A stretch of 64,000 bases of DNA from Rhodopirellula baltica (GTDB lineage: Bacteria > Planctomycetota > Planctomycetia > Pirellulales > Pirellulaceae), in contig PPHI01000073.1 of the NCBI GenBank assembly GCA_002901265.1, forward strand, positions 1 to 64,000, in the 5' to 3' direction. The notes beneath the pieces are model-generated. The model had not been told where the DNA came from and made no database searches. It saw only the letters and a program-made list of their open reading frames with translations. The translations under genes and the position numbers were made by a program. Shown one piece after another: positions 27,733 through 36,482 of the stretch; position 1 is the stretch's first letter; every line of letters starts with the position of its first letter.

Positions 27733-29568
27733 ATGAAAACGGGACAAACTATCGCCGTGCAGCGTCCCAGCCGATGGGACAAACCGCTCGACGCATCGAT
27801 GAGTGATGCGGATGTTGCTTGGCTGCGCACCCGTTCGCCCTTCAATGCCATGGATCGGTCTGCATTTCCGAAGGCGACCCCTCTGGAAGGGATCCTGCAA
27901 TACGATTGTCGTTTGCATCGCGTTGAGCCGGGCGAGGTGATCGTTCGTGAAGGCGATTATGGCAATAGCGCGTTCTTGGTGATCACTGGCAGCGTGCGCG
28001 CGATGGTGGATTCGCTTCCAGAAAAACAGCTTGGGCGCGAAGCCACACGCGTCATCGACTGGCTGGAGTCGCTCAAGCGATACCTCGGTCGGTCACCATT
28101 TCGGGAAAGCAGGACGCCTGAGCAAGTCAGCATCAATGCGACGGATGATCGCACGAATTTGATTCGCGACATTGATGATCGCAAGGCAGTGTTTTTGCAG
28201 GACACCGATGCGATTTTTCATCGCTACGAAAATGTTGCGTTGGGACCGGGAGAGCTTTTCGGCGAAGTCGCGGCGATGTATCGGTCACCACGGACAGCGA
28301 CGGTGATCGCAGAAACCGAAGCGGCGTTGTTGGAAATCCGCTGGCAGGGTCTTCGTATCTTGCGTCGCGATCGCAAGTTTGCTGACACCTTGGAAACACA
28401 TTACCGAAAACATTGGCTGCCGCTGCATCTGCGTGAAATTCCGCTGTTGCGTTTTCTGCCCGAAGAAAACTTGTCGCGTGTGATCGAGTCTACGCAATTA
28501 CGCTCGTATGGTCGTTTGGAGTGGAACGCCGACTACAAAAAAACGCGACAGTTGCCACCGAACGAGCAAATCGCCAAAGAGCCATTGGTGATGGAACAGG
28601 GCCAATACCCCACCGAATTGATCGTCGTACGGAGCGGTTTTGGCAGGACTTGTGTCCGTCACGGTGCCGGTCATCAAACCACGGCATACTTGGGAAAAGG
28701 CCATTTCTTTGGACTCGAAGAGATCGCGTACAACGCGCTTCGTCCCGAGTCGATGCCGTCGATACCTTATCAGCAATCCTTGCGTGCGGTGGGGTTCTTG
28801 GACGCATTGGCGATTCCAGTTGAAGTCGTCGCGGCGGAGATTTTGCCTCATGTTCGCAAAAGCGAACTTCCCGAAGTCGCCCGCCATTTGATTGGCACAA
28901 CGGATTCGTCAAAAAGAACAACCGCCGAGCGTCGCAGGCATCGCAGCGACCAGCGTAGCGAAGCGTCCGATGGGGCGCGCAACGTCAATCACAAAGACAT
29001 CGATCATTCGATGGGCAGTTCGTTCGATTCAACCAGTCTGCTGGAGTTCGTTGTTCAGAACCGGTTTAACAATGGGCGTGACGCGATGGTGATCGATCTG
29101 CATCGCTGTACGCGATGTGACGATTGCGTCCGTGCCTGCGCCGATGTGCATGACAACAACCCGCGTTTCGTTCGCCAGGGAGCCGTCCACGATCGGTTGC
29201 AGTTCGTGCAGGCGTGCATGCATTGCAGTGACCCGGTGTGCATGATTGGTTGTCCGACTGGGGCGATCGCTCGTGACCAAAACACTGGCGTCGTTTCGAT
29301 TCACGATTCGATATGTGTCGGGTGCGGCGTTTGTTCCGCGGCCTGTCCCTATCAAAACATTGCGATGGTCGAGATCAGTGACAAACGCGGGCGAGCCTAC
29401 GTTGACGAACAGTCAGGTCGACCGATCAAGAAAGCGACCAAATGCGACCAGTGCAGCGGATTGCCATCGGGGCCCGCCTGTGTTGCGGCTTGTCCGCATG
29501 ACGCATTGGTGCGAATTGATTTGAGCGAATCCAAGCCGCTGACCGAATGGCTGGAGAACAGGAGCTAG
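27733..29568 (+). CDS. Cyclic-nucleotide-binding-domain protein fused to a four-cluster ferredoxin
   Basis: A 611-residue cytoplasmic protein. Two CNB-type domains occupy about residues 40-210 and 235-385: VEPGEVIVREGDYGNSAFLVITGSV and PGELFGEVAAMYRSPRTATV in the first, LVMEQGQYPTELIVVRSGFGR and GKGHFFGLEE in the second. After a polar linker a DmsB/HybA-like iron-sulfur domain begins at about 450. It has four cysteine groups, CTRCDDCVRAC, CMHCSDPVCMIGC, CVGCGVCSAAC and CDQCSGLPSGPACVAAC, enough for four [4Fe-4S] clusters. The next two genes encode a di-haem membrane protein and a decahaem cytochrome, so it is probably the cytoplasmic electron entry or exit of a membrane module, gated by a ligand. 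The ligand and electron donor are unknown. Confidence 0.85.
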   Translation: MKTGQTIAVQRPSRWDKPLDASMSDADVAWLRTRSPFNAMDRSAFPKATPLEGILQYDCRLHRVEPGEVIVREGDYGNSAFLVITGSVRAMVDSLPEKQLGREATRVIDWLESLKRYLGRSPFRESRTPEQVSINATDDRTNLIRDIDDRKAVFLQDTDAIFHRYENVALGPGELFGEVAAMYRSPRTATVIAETEAALLEIRWQGLRILRRDRKFADTLETHYRKHWLPLHLREIPLLRFLPEENLSRVIESTQLRSYGRLEWNADYKKTRQLPPNEQIAKEPLVMEQGQYPTELIVVRSGFGRTCVRHGAGHQTTAYLGKGHFFGLEEIAYNALRPESMPSIPYQQSLRAVGFLDALAIPVEVVAAEILPHVRKSELPEVARHLIGTTDSSKRTTAERRRHRSDQRSEASDGARNVNHKDIDHSMGSSFDSTSLLEFVVQNRFNNGRDAMVIDLHRCTRCDDCVRACADVHDNNPRFVRQGAVHDRLQFVQACMHCSDPVCMIGCPTGAIARDQNTGVVSIHDSICVGCGVCSAACPYQNIAMVEISDKRGRAYVDEQSGRPIKKATKCDQCSGLPSGPACVAACPHDALVRIDLSESKPLTEWLENRS

Positions 29569-29570
29569 CC

Positions 29571-30401
29571 ATGTTTCGATTCAAGCCTCTATCAATTCGC
29601 CGTCGTCGTCTCATCGCGATCAGTGTCGTGATGGTCGCGATCGCGTTGATGTATCAATGGGTTCGCTTCGAGCGGGATTCGTTGGGCAAGCCGGCATTCG
29701 TTTCAGGGTTCGCGACCTTGGCAGGGATCGGCTTGTTGGTGTTGTTGGGAGTTCGGCGTCGGATTCCGTTTTGGAAACTCGGGCGGGTCAGCACCTGGAC
29801 TCAGGTGCACGTTTACACCGGTGTTTTCACGACCGCAGTCTTTGTGATGCATGTACCGACTTTGGTTGGCGGCGGCATGTTTGAATGTTTTTTATCGATC
29901 ATCTTTTTGATGGTTTCGGCAAGTGGTTTCTATGGGTTGTATGTCAGCAGGACCTTGCCAAAAAGATTGACGGCGGTTGGCAGCGAACACCGGTTTGATC
30001 GAGTGACTTGGACGAGGCGGGAGCTTGCCAAACTTGCCGAGTCTACATTTCAGCAGATTCATGAGCCATCGGCAAAGAAAGTGTTGGAGGCGTTTTATCA
30101 CCGTCACTTGGTGCCGTTCTTTGGTGAACGGCCCTCGCTTGCCTACGTTTTGATTCCATCGGGAAATCGGCGACGTCGATTGCTTGGCGATCTGGGAAAT
30201 CTGCATCGCTATTTGGAGCAGGACGGCCGAAGCGTTGCTGGCAAGTTCGCTGCGCTTGTCCGGCAACGTGATGACTTGGACTATCAATTTGCGTTGCAGT
30301 TGCGGTTGCGAGTGTGGATCGTCTTTCACGCGATGCTGTCCAGCGTTTTGCTGGTCGCTGCTCTACTGCATCTGGCGATCGTGCTTCACTTCGCTTGGTA
30401 A
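29571..30401 (+). CDS. Membrane cytochrome b-like subunit (predicted di-haem)
   Basis: A 276-residue protein with about five membrane helices. Two helices carry histidine pairs 14 residues apart, His80/His94 (VHVYTGVFTTAVFVMHV) and His253/His267 (FHAMLSSVLLVAALLHL). This is the spacing used to hold two b haems between helices in FdnI-, HydC- and b561-type cytochromes. Between them is a basic soluble loop of about 120 residues, long for those families. ATG 29571 comes 2 bases after the ferredoxin stop, and the decahaem gene follows, so the three form one operon. The protein should carry electrons across the membrane between the ferredoxin and the cytochrome c. Haem content is predicted, not shown. 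Confidence 0.75.
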   Translation: MFRFKPLSIRRRRLIAISVVMVAIALMYQWVRFERDSLGKPAFVSGFATLAGIGLLVLLGVRRRIPFWKLGRVSTWTQVHVYTGVFTTAVFVMHVPTLVGGGMFECFLSIIFLMVSASGFYGLYVSRTLPKRLTAVGSEHRFDRVTWTRRELAKLAESTFQQIHEPSAKKVLEAFYHRHLVPFFGERPSLAYVLIPSGNRRRRLLGDLGNLHRYLEQDGRSVAGKFAALVRQRDDLDYQFALQLRLRVWIVFHAMLSSVLLVAALLHLAIVLHFAW

Positions 30402-30434
30402 ACACCCTGACTTTCTTGATCGACGTCTAGCACG

Positions 30435-32447
30435 ATGCGTGAAAATGAAATCGCAATTCCAGAACCGCCCGCCGATGATCGTCCAAACGATCGCTGGCAG
30501 GTTGACGTTGATCAGCAGCGGTTGCTGACTTGGAACGGTCGGCGACGACGTTGGTTCTGGGGGGGAAGTGTCGGCACGTTGGCGTTGTGCTTGTCCAGCA
30601 TGTTGTTGATTCCACCAACCACAATGATCAAGCCGGGAAAGCTTGCCGCTCCCCACGCCCAGATCTTGTCCGGTTCGGTTGGCAAAGAACGCTGCGGTGC
30701 CTGTCACGACGGTGCATCGCTAGGAATCGCAAACTGGTTTTCGGGTGCCACGATCGGTCATGCAGGTGTCAAGCAAACCGAACTCTGTTTGAACTGCCAC
30801 CATCGCACGATCAGTCCGAACTTGGCTCGGTCGGCGCACAACCTTCCCGCCTCGGTTCGCAATCAGCTCAGCGAAGCGTTTCGCGAATCGGCCAAGAAAC
30901 GCGGTGACAACCAAGGTGCGTTTTCGCTTGCTTCGGCACGGAAATCGATCGACCAAGACAACTTGGAATGCAATGTTTGCCACCAAGAACATCATGGTAT
31001 CGAAGGCACTTTGCTGGCCATTACCGATCAACAATGCCAGGCTTGCCACACCATCCAGTTTGGCTCTTTTGCAGAGTCGCATCCGCAGTGGGACGAGTGG
31101 CCCTATGGACGCGGCGGATCGCTTGCGTTCAGCCATGCGACTCATGAAGGGACCCATTTCCCGGGCTGGAAAAATGGTGCTGTTGCGTTTGATTGCAACC
31201 GTTGCCACCCCGACCGAAAAGCGATTGCGGGACTGCAAGCCAACCGACAGGGCGAGCTACTGCGGACGGTTGCGTTTGAAACCGGCTGTGCGTCTTGCCA
31301 TGACGAGAGCATGTCGGTCGCTTCAGCGAGCGGAATCGCTGTGTTGGCAATCCCGATCATAGAAGCCGACGTGGCCGCATCGATTCCAGATTGGCCGACT
31401 TCGGCGATCGGATTTACTGATGGAAAGATTTCGCCGTTGATGGAGCTGTTGCTGCGGGCGGATCCGGTTGTCGCCGAAGCTTTGCATCAGGTCCCCGATG
31501 GCGACTTGTCGCGATTGCCGCCAGGCACGCCAAAGTCGAAAGCGATTACAAAAACGATCGCGGAGGCCACTGCCACGTTGATGTCTGAAATCAGCACGGA
31601 TGGGCACCAAGCCTTGCTGCGTCGATTGGGCATTGTCGGCGGCGGGACCTTGCCCGTTCAGTCAATCCTTCGAACCTTGCCGCCGCAGCTGATCCAATCG
31701 GCTCGCGAGCGTTGGTTTGCCCAGAACCAAGTCACTGTCAATTCTATGCCAGCGCTGCGATTGGTGGCGGCGGGCGAAGATGACCTGCTAGGCGATGATT
31801 TGCTGAGCGGAAGTTTGCTTGACGAGCAGAGCGACGATGCGTTGCTGGATGATTCGCTGTTGGGCGATCCGCTATTAGGCGATCCATTGCTTGAAGGCGA
31901 CGCCGTTGATCCACTGAAGCCGCCAGAACCAGGACACAGCCAGTCAGAGCGTCTTCCGGCGAGTTTCGATGCGACTCGGCTTGCCCAGGCGGGCGGTTGG
32001 TATCGCGACGATTTAACGATGACGATTCGCTATCGGGGCTCGGGCCATACCGATCCGGTGATGCAAGGATTGATCGAGATGTTCAGCGGATTAAGCGATG
32101 CGGATCAACTGAAAAAACGATTTATGGGGCTAGGTTCAGTCGACGCGTGTGTGCGTTGTCACGAAGGAGCGGTTCGACTTCCGGCGTCCTGGGAAGCACA
32201 TCCGACAATTGGCGGAAAACGGGACTTCACCAAGTTTTCTCACCGCCCGCATTTAAATGTCTCTGAGCTTGGCCAGTGCACTTACTGCCACGAAGTCGCC
32301 AAGATTGATTCGGAATCCGCATCCACTGAGGCACACCAACAGGTAGACTTTAATCCGTTAGGTCAGCAAAAATGTGCGGCCTGTCATACGGCGCAAGCTG
32401 CAAGTGATCGATGCACGACCTGTCATCGTTATCACATCGAGCATTAG
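30435..32447 (+). CDS. Decahaem c-type cytochrome, membrane anchored
   Basis: A 670-residue protein with ten CxxCH haem-binding motifs: six between residues 87 and about 285 (CGACH, CLNCH, CNVCH, CQACH, CNRCH, CASCH) and four between about 570 and 665 (CVRCH, CTYCH, CAACH, CTTCH). One membrane helix at about residues 40-60 anchors it, so the haem domains face the periplasm. Arrangement and spacing resemble the cytochrome c3/c7 and tetrahaem classes. A non-haem section of about 285 residues separates the two clusters. It contains an acidic Leu-Leu-Asp/Gly repeat (about residues 448-495). As the last gene of the three-gene operon it is likely the periplasmic end of the electron path. No catalytic oxidoreductase subunit is encoded nearby. 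Confidence 0.88.
   Translation: MRENEIAIPEPPADDRPNDRWQVDVDQQRLLTWNGRRRRWFWGGSVGTLALCLSSMLLIPPTTMIKPGKLAAPHAQILSGSVGKERCGACHDGASLGIANWFSGATIGHAGVKQTELCLNCHHRTISPNLARSAHNLPASVRNQLSEAFRESAKKRGDNQGAFSLASARKSIDQDNLECNVCHQEHHGIEGTLLAITDQQCQACHTIQFGSFAESHPQWDEWPYGRGGSLAFSHATHEGTHFPGWKNGAVAFDCNRCHPDRKAIAGLQANRQGELLRTVAFETGCASCHDESMSVASASGIAVLAIPIIEADVAASIPDWPTSAIGFTDGKISPLMELLLRADPVVAEALHQVPDGDLSRLPPGTPKSKAITKTIAEATATLMSEISTDGHQALLRRLGIVGGGTLPVQSILRTLPPQLIQSARERWFAQNQVTVNSMPALRLVAAGEDDLLGDDLLSGSLLDEQSDDALLDDSLLGDPLLGDPLLEGDAVDPLKPPEPGHSQSERLPASFDATRLAQAGGWYRDDLTMTIRYRGSGHTDPVMQGLIEMFSGLSDADQLKKRFMGLGSVDACVRCHEGAVRLPASWEAHPTIGGKRDFTKFSHRPHLNVSELGQCTYCHEVAKIDSESASTEAHQQVDFNPLGQQKCAACHTAQAASDRCTTCHRYHIEH
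31779..31920 (+). repeat. Leu-Leu-Asp/Gly repeat coding segment in the decahaem cytochrome
   Basis: About 48 residues made of short units such as DDLLGDD, LLSGSLLDE, ALLDDS, LLGDPLLGDP. The DNA repeats only loosely, so selection on the protein pattern rather than recent slippage is likely. It lies between the two haem clusters. Confidence 0.7.
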
Positions 32448-32563
32448 CAGTTTGTTGGATGATCGTTGTCAGTGTTCAGACATGTCGCTTCTTACAAATT
32501 AGAGAAGGCGACAGAGAACGCTGCACTTTTCGTTTTCGGAGCTGTGGAGCGGGATTCGATTCG

Positions 32564-32851
32564 ATGCAAAGCTTTTCGACAGATTTTGAAATACCCGCGC
32601 CGCTGCGGCAGTACTGCGATGGCAAAGCAAAGTTGGTCATCGATTCGACGAGTAATCCGCAATCGATTCTGGATCGCATCGCCGCCGAGTACCCGAAGCT
32701 TTATCGTTCGATTTGTGACGAATCCGGAAAGCTCCGCAAACATTTGAACTTGTTCGTGAACGAAGATTTGATTTCGGGTTCACAGCTTGGTGAGATCGAA
32801 CTGCGTCCCGGTGACGTCGTCGGAGTCTTTCAAGCAGTCTCTGGAGGCTGA
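32564..32851 (+). CDS. MoaD/ThiS-like ubiquitin-fold protein
   Basis: A 95-residue beta-grasp protein ending in Gly-Gly (QAVSGG), the hallmark of sulfur carriers and ubiquitin-like modifiers, which are activated at the terminal glycine by an E1-like enzyme. The ubiquitin-fold order is seen: a strand with IPAPLRQYCDGKAKLVID, a helix SILDRIAAEYPKLYRSI, LNLFVNEDL, and the final ELRPGDVVGVFQAVSGG. ATG 32564 was chosen because upstream in-frame residues overlap nothing meaningful and do not fit the fold. No molybdopterin, thiamine or E1 gene is in the window. It lies 2 bases before the BNR gene, and this pairing is the best clue to its use. Confidence 0.82.
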   Translation: MQSFSTDFEIPAPLRQYCDGKAKLVIDSTSNPQSILDRIAAEYPKLYRSICDESGKLRKHLNLFVNEDLISGSQLGEIELRPGDVVGVFQAVSGG

Positions 32852-32853
32852 CA

Positions 32854-33945
32854 ATGTCTGAGCGTGTGGTGCTGTGTATCGGGACGAAGAAAGGTTTGTT
32901 CGTTGCCGAGTCCGGGCGTGCTCGTGGGCGTTTCAATTTGCGCGGCCCGTTTGGTAGCGGCGTGGCGGTGTATTCGGCGCTGATCGACAATCGTTTCAGC
33001 CCGGTGATCTATGCGTCCAGTTGCAGTCCGTTTTTCGGAATGAACGTGTTGCGATCGACGGACCTTGGCAATCGTTTCAAGGAAACTCGTTCGGCGCCCG
33101 CGTTTCCAGGTGATGACGGTCGGGTGATGGGTAACATCTGGTCGATCGAGACCGGCAAAAACAAAAAAGAGCTTTGGTGCGGTGTTGAGCCGGCGTCGCT
33201 CTTTCACAGTGATGACAACGGCAACAGTTGGGAACTGGTTGCGGGGATCAGCCATCATGATCACGCAAGGAAATGGCAGCCCGGAAACGGCGGTCTGTGT
33301 CTGCATACGATCGTTCGTGATGGCGACCGGATGCACCTGGGGATATCAACAGGCGGGCACTACGTCAGCGAAGATGCCGGGCAGACTTTTAAAGCGGCGA
33401 ACAAGGGGGTCGGTGCCGGATTTGTCCCCAACCCGTATCCCGAATTTGGACAGTGCGTCCATAAAATTGCGATGCATGAAAAGGCACCCGGTCGACTTTA
33501 CATGCAGAACCATGGCGGATGGGATGATCGCCCCGGGATCGGAGTGTTGCGGAGCGATGACCATGGCCAGAATTGGTATTCGATCGCCGCAGGATTGCCT
33601 TCGGATTTTGGTTTCCCAATTGTCGTCCATCCGGACGATCCCGATGTCGTTTACGTGGTTCCGCTGGAAGGGACAACGCGAACGTGTCCCGGTGGGAAAC
33701 CAGCGGTTTATCGCAGCCAGAACGGTGGCAAGTCATGGAAGAAACTGAACAAGGGCATGCCGAAGAAAGATAGCTATTTCACGGTACTGCGTGACGCGAT
33801 GGACATTGACCGGATGAAGTCACCGGCGCTGTATTTCGGCACGACAACGGGCCAGTTGTGGATCGGCCGTGATGGCGGTGAGCAATGGGATTGCCTATTC
33901 GATTCGTTGCCGCCGATCAACTGCGTCAAAGCCGCAGTGGTGTGA
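32854..33945 (+). CDS. BNR/Asp-box beta-propeller protein
   Basis: A 363-residue protein with at least six Asp-box-like units (S-x-D-x-G-x-x-W): STDLGNRF, SDDNGNSW, SEDAGQTF, SDDHGQNW, SQNGGKSW and GRDGGEQW. They are spread evenly, so a six-bladed propeller of the sialidase/VPS10 type is expected. No secretion signal is seen, so it is probably cytoplasmic, unlike true sialidases. The catalytic Arg triad of sialidases is not evident. It starts 2 bases after the MoaD/ThiS-like gene. The pair may work together, for example as modifier and target or carrier and acceptor, but this is inference. A strong bidirectional terminator follows. Confidence 0.85.
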   Translation: MSERVVLCIGTKKGLFVAESGRARGRFNLRGPFGSGVAVYSALIDNRFSPVIYASSCSPFFGMNVLRSTDLGNRFKETRSAPAFPGDDGRVMGNIWSIETGKNKKELWCGVEPASLFHSDDNGNSWELVAGISHHDHARKWQPGNGGLCLHTIVRDGDRMHLGISTGGHYVSEDAGQTFKAANKGVGAGFVPNPYPEFGQCVHKIAMHEKAPGRLYMQNHGGWDDRPGIGVLRSDDHGQNWYSIAAGLPSDFGFPIVVHPDDPDVVYVVPLEGTTRTCPGGKPAVYRSQNGGKSWKKLNKGMPKKDSYFTVLRDAMDIDRMKSPALYFGTTTGQLWIGRDGGEQWDCLFDSLPPINCVKAAVV

Positions 33946-33973
33946 GTGAACGTGTCCTCGAACGGTCATGGAA

Positions 33974-34018
33974 CAAAAAAACTCGTCCCGCGTTTTGGCA
34001 GGACGAGTTTTTGTTTTG
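33974..34018. terminator. Bidirectional rho-independent terminator
   Basis: AAAACTCGTCC (33978-33988) pairs with GGACGAGTTTT (34001-34011). A T-rich tract follows on the + strand (34008-34018) and an A-run precedes on the left, giving T on the minus strand. It lies between the convergent BNR and ThuA genes and can serve both. Confidence 0.88.
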
Positions 34019-34039
34019 ATAGGCGGTTGAAGCGGTGCC

Positions 34040-34900
34040 CTACTTGGTGAACGCTTCGTCGACGGTGCCGTCTTCGCTGATGTGGCCGGTGGCCCAGAGC
34101 ACACCGCGGGCGATGAAGTCCAAGTAACGGTCGTCTTCAACGGTACCGTTTTGGTGTCCCAGCGAGGTGCTGAAGATGCGTGTTTCTTTCGGCCCATAGA
34201 GGTTGGTCCAGCCGACAACGGCGGTCGCTTTGGTCGGTTCCGCTTGTGGGTTGTCGCGAAGTGCGCGGCGGCTAGGTGGCAGAATCTGCTCGCCGCGAAC
34301 GAGGACCGAGGTGCCCGAGAAGACCTGAACGTTGTTGTAAAGCTCTTCGTTGATCGTGGTCCAGGGTTTCAGACCTTTGAGGATTGGGTGATCACCGGAG
34401 TCGAAGTTGATTTCGATCGGCTGTTGTGGGCCGTGGCCTGTCGATTGGACGCCGATCATTTCATACCAGCCCGCGTTGTCGGCCCCTGGTTCGACAGGCT
34501 TGCCGTAGTCACCCCAGCGATAACTGTGCATCGCGCAGTGCAAGTTCACGGCAGGGACGCCATTCTCGTGAGTTGCCAAAATACGAGCCACATAGGGCTT
34601 TTCGGTAACCGAAGCCGAGCATTCGTCGTGGATCACGACGTCATAGCCTTCGGCCCAATCGTCTTTTTCATAGATGTCGAAGCGTGCATCGGTGCCGTTG
34701 GACGGGTTGTAAACGATGGTGACTTCGGACGGGATTCGTTTTTCGATACCCGATTTCAAGAGCTGTGTTTGGGTCTTGTAATCGTGGCAGCATCCGCCGG
34801 CGACCAGCAAGACTTTCAGTGATTGGTCAGCGGCAAACGCATTGACGCCGATCAGGCACGCGATCGAGAGAGACAGGAAGGAGCGGAACGTTCGATTCAC
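34040..34900 (-). CDS. ThuA domain protein, secreted
   Basis: A 286-residue ThuA-domain (trehalose-utilisation-like, glutamine-amidotransferase-like fold) protein, a family greatly expanded in planctomycetes. Visible blocks are LKVLLVAGGCCHDYKTQ, VVIHDECSAS, VPAVNLHCAMHSYRWGDY, DHPILKGLKPWTTINEELYNN, VGWTNLYGPKETRIFSTSLGH and the end YLDFIARGVLWATGH. From GTG 34900 (VNRTFRSFLSL...) it has a signal peptide with cleavage after NAFA; the frame is open to 35038 but those residues precede the signal. It may act on sugars in the periplasm, but no member close to it has a known reaction. It stands alone on the minus strand. Confidence 0.88.
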   Translation of the reverse strand: MNRTFRSFLSLSIACLIGVNAFAADQSLKVLLVAGGCCHDYKTQTQLLKSGIEKRIPSEVTIVYNPSNGTDARFDIYEKDDWAEGYDVVIHDECSASVTEKPYVARILATHENGVPAVNLHCAMHSYRWGDYGKPVEPGADNAGWYEMIGVQSTGHGPQQPIEINFDSGDHPILKGLKPWTTINEELYNNVQVFSGTSVLVRGEQILPPSRRALRDNPQAEPTKATAVVGWTNLYGPKETRIFSTSLGHQNGTVEDDRYLDFIARGVLWATGHISEDGTVDEAFTK

Positions 34901-35162
34901 GGCGGGGACTCGCTGGGTGATGGAGCTTCGAGGTGGGAAACGGAGAGCGTTTATTGTAGCCGTATCGAGGCGGCAGGCGGGAAAGATAATGCGTCGCGGG
35001 TGCGGTGAATCCGTTGGCTCACTGGTCCGTTGGTTCAATGGCCGACAGTCGCACTCGACACGTCAGCGATCTTTGCTGGCAGCCCGGCAGAAGCATGCGA
35101 CTGCCAAGGCTGATTGACTTGGGCTAAGAAAGCAGATCGAAGATCGATCGGCAGCCAGACAC

Positions 35163-35978
35163 CTAGCACTTGAATTCGTGGCCGCGATGTGGGCCGTCGG
35201 CGCACTGCGTCAAGATCTCTGGGCCATCTTCGGTCATCAGAACCGTGTGTTCGAACTGTGCCGAAGGACGACCGTCTTTGGTGCGGACTGTCCAGCCATC
35301 GGATTTGTCGCAACGTGCGTAACGCGTTCCCGAGTTAATCATCGGTTCGACGGTAAAGCACATGCCGGGGTAAAGCCGATCGATGCGGCTTTGACGGTTT
35401 GGGAAGTGCGGGATGGATGGGTCGAGGTGGAATTGTTTTCCGAGACCGTGTCCGACGTACTCGCGAACGACGGTGAAGCCACGACGGTGGGCTTCGGGGA
35501 CGATCGTTTCGCCGATCACCGACACGGTGCAACCAGGGGTGAGTGCATCGATTGCTAAGTGCATGCAGTCGAATGCGCACTGGGTGACTTCGCGTTTCTG
35601 GTCGTCAACTTTTCCGATCAAGAACGTTTCGCTTTGGTCACCGTGCCAGCCATCGACGATGGTGGTGATGTCGATGTTGACGATGTCGCCTGCGGCAAGC
35701 TTTTCTTCACCGGGGATGCCGTGGCAGATGACTTCGTTGATGCTGGTGCAGCAGCTTTTGGGGAAATTCTGGTACCCCAAAGTGGCCGGTTGGTGCCCGT
35801 TGTCGATGGTCCACTGGTGAATCAGTTCGTCGATTTCGCCGGTGGTGATCCCAGCCTTGATGTGGGGGCGTACATAGTCCATCAACATCGCGTTGACTCG
35901 TCCGGCGCGTCGCATGGCGTCGCGGCCGCTCGAATCGAGGATCAATTTGCGTTGCTTTTGCAGCATTCGAGTCATCAT
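35163..35978 (-). CDS. map: Methionine aminopeptidase, type I
   Basis: Map removes the N-terminal methionine from new proteins in the cytoplasm. The five metal ligands are visible: Asp in VNIDITTIVDGWHGD (two Asp), His in EYVGHGLGKQFH, Glu in FTVEPMI and Glu in QFEHTVLMTEDG; the substrate His is in CHGIPGEE. At 271 residues it is a standard type I enzyme without the SH3-binding zinc extension. Three in-frame ATGs open the gene (35978, 35975, 35966). CTAAGG lies just before the first, so the third has the best spacing. It is monocistronic, with about 500 gene-free bases upstream. Confidence 0.93.
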   Translation of the reverse strand: MMTRMLQKQRKLILDSSGRDAMRRAGRVNAMLMDYVRPHIKAGITTGEIDELIHQWTIDNGHQPATLGYQNFPKSCCTSINEVICHGIPGEEKLAAGDIVNIDITTIVDGWHGDQSETFLIGKVDDQKREVTQCAFDCMHLAIDALTPGCTVSVIGETIVPEAHRRGFTVVREYVGHGLGKQFHLDPSIPHFPNRQSRIDRLYPGMCFTVEPMINSGTRYARCDKSDGWTVRTKDGRPSAQFEHTVLMTEDGPEILTQCADGPHRGHEFKC

Positions 35979-36482
35979 CCTTAGAGAATTCCGGCTTCGC
36001 TCCTTAGTTGCAGTCCAAATTACACTAACACGCTGGGCTGCAATTGATTTTGGGTCGGATTGGAAAGCGTGTGATCGCGCCGGGAAGGCGGGAGAATCAT
36101 TTCCAGCTGTCCGATTTTACCGGTCAATCCTGTGTAACCGCTTGTCCCGATTTGGTGGTGCCAAGCAGCACGGGTGGATCACCGATTCGGCGACCAGGAA
36201 AGTCGGAAGCTCCGTATCCTAACAGGGCCGAAGGGGCCTTCGAAGAAGTGAAACAGGACTTCGCCCCCTTTTTCGGTGCCAAAAACAGCAAAAAAACTGC
36301 CTATTCCCCCAAATTCCCATGCCAACGATAGGAACCCTTGAATCGACCCAAGGTTACATCATGTGGCGGGCCGGCTTATTCGCTGTTTCGCGTAGGCCAA
36401 TTTCCGTGTTGCTGCCGGTGTTTCGACGCACCCGACAGGACTTCAAACTTATCAAGCCTTTCTAAGAATTCGAACGTAGAGC
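35979..36482. other. Gene-free region between map and the secretin-like gene
   Basis: These 504 bases separate two divergent genes and must hold both promoters. I find no open frame with a believable product, no strong terminator and no long palindrome. The GC-rich stretch around 36215-36245 carries a small inverted repeat (GGCC, GAAGGGGCCTTCG) of unclear meaning. Confidence 0.5.

Noticed and set aside
34082-34822. Open + strand frame (246 residues) opposite the ThuA gene
   Set aside because: Antisense to the ThuA coding sequence, with no signal, fold or ribosome binding site.
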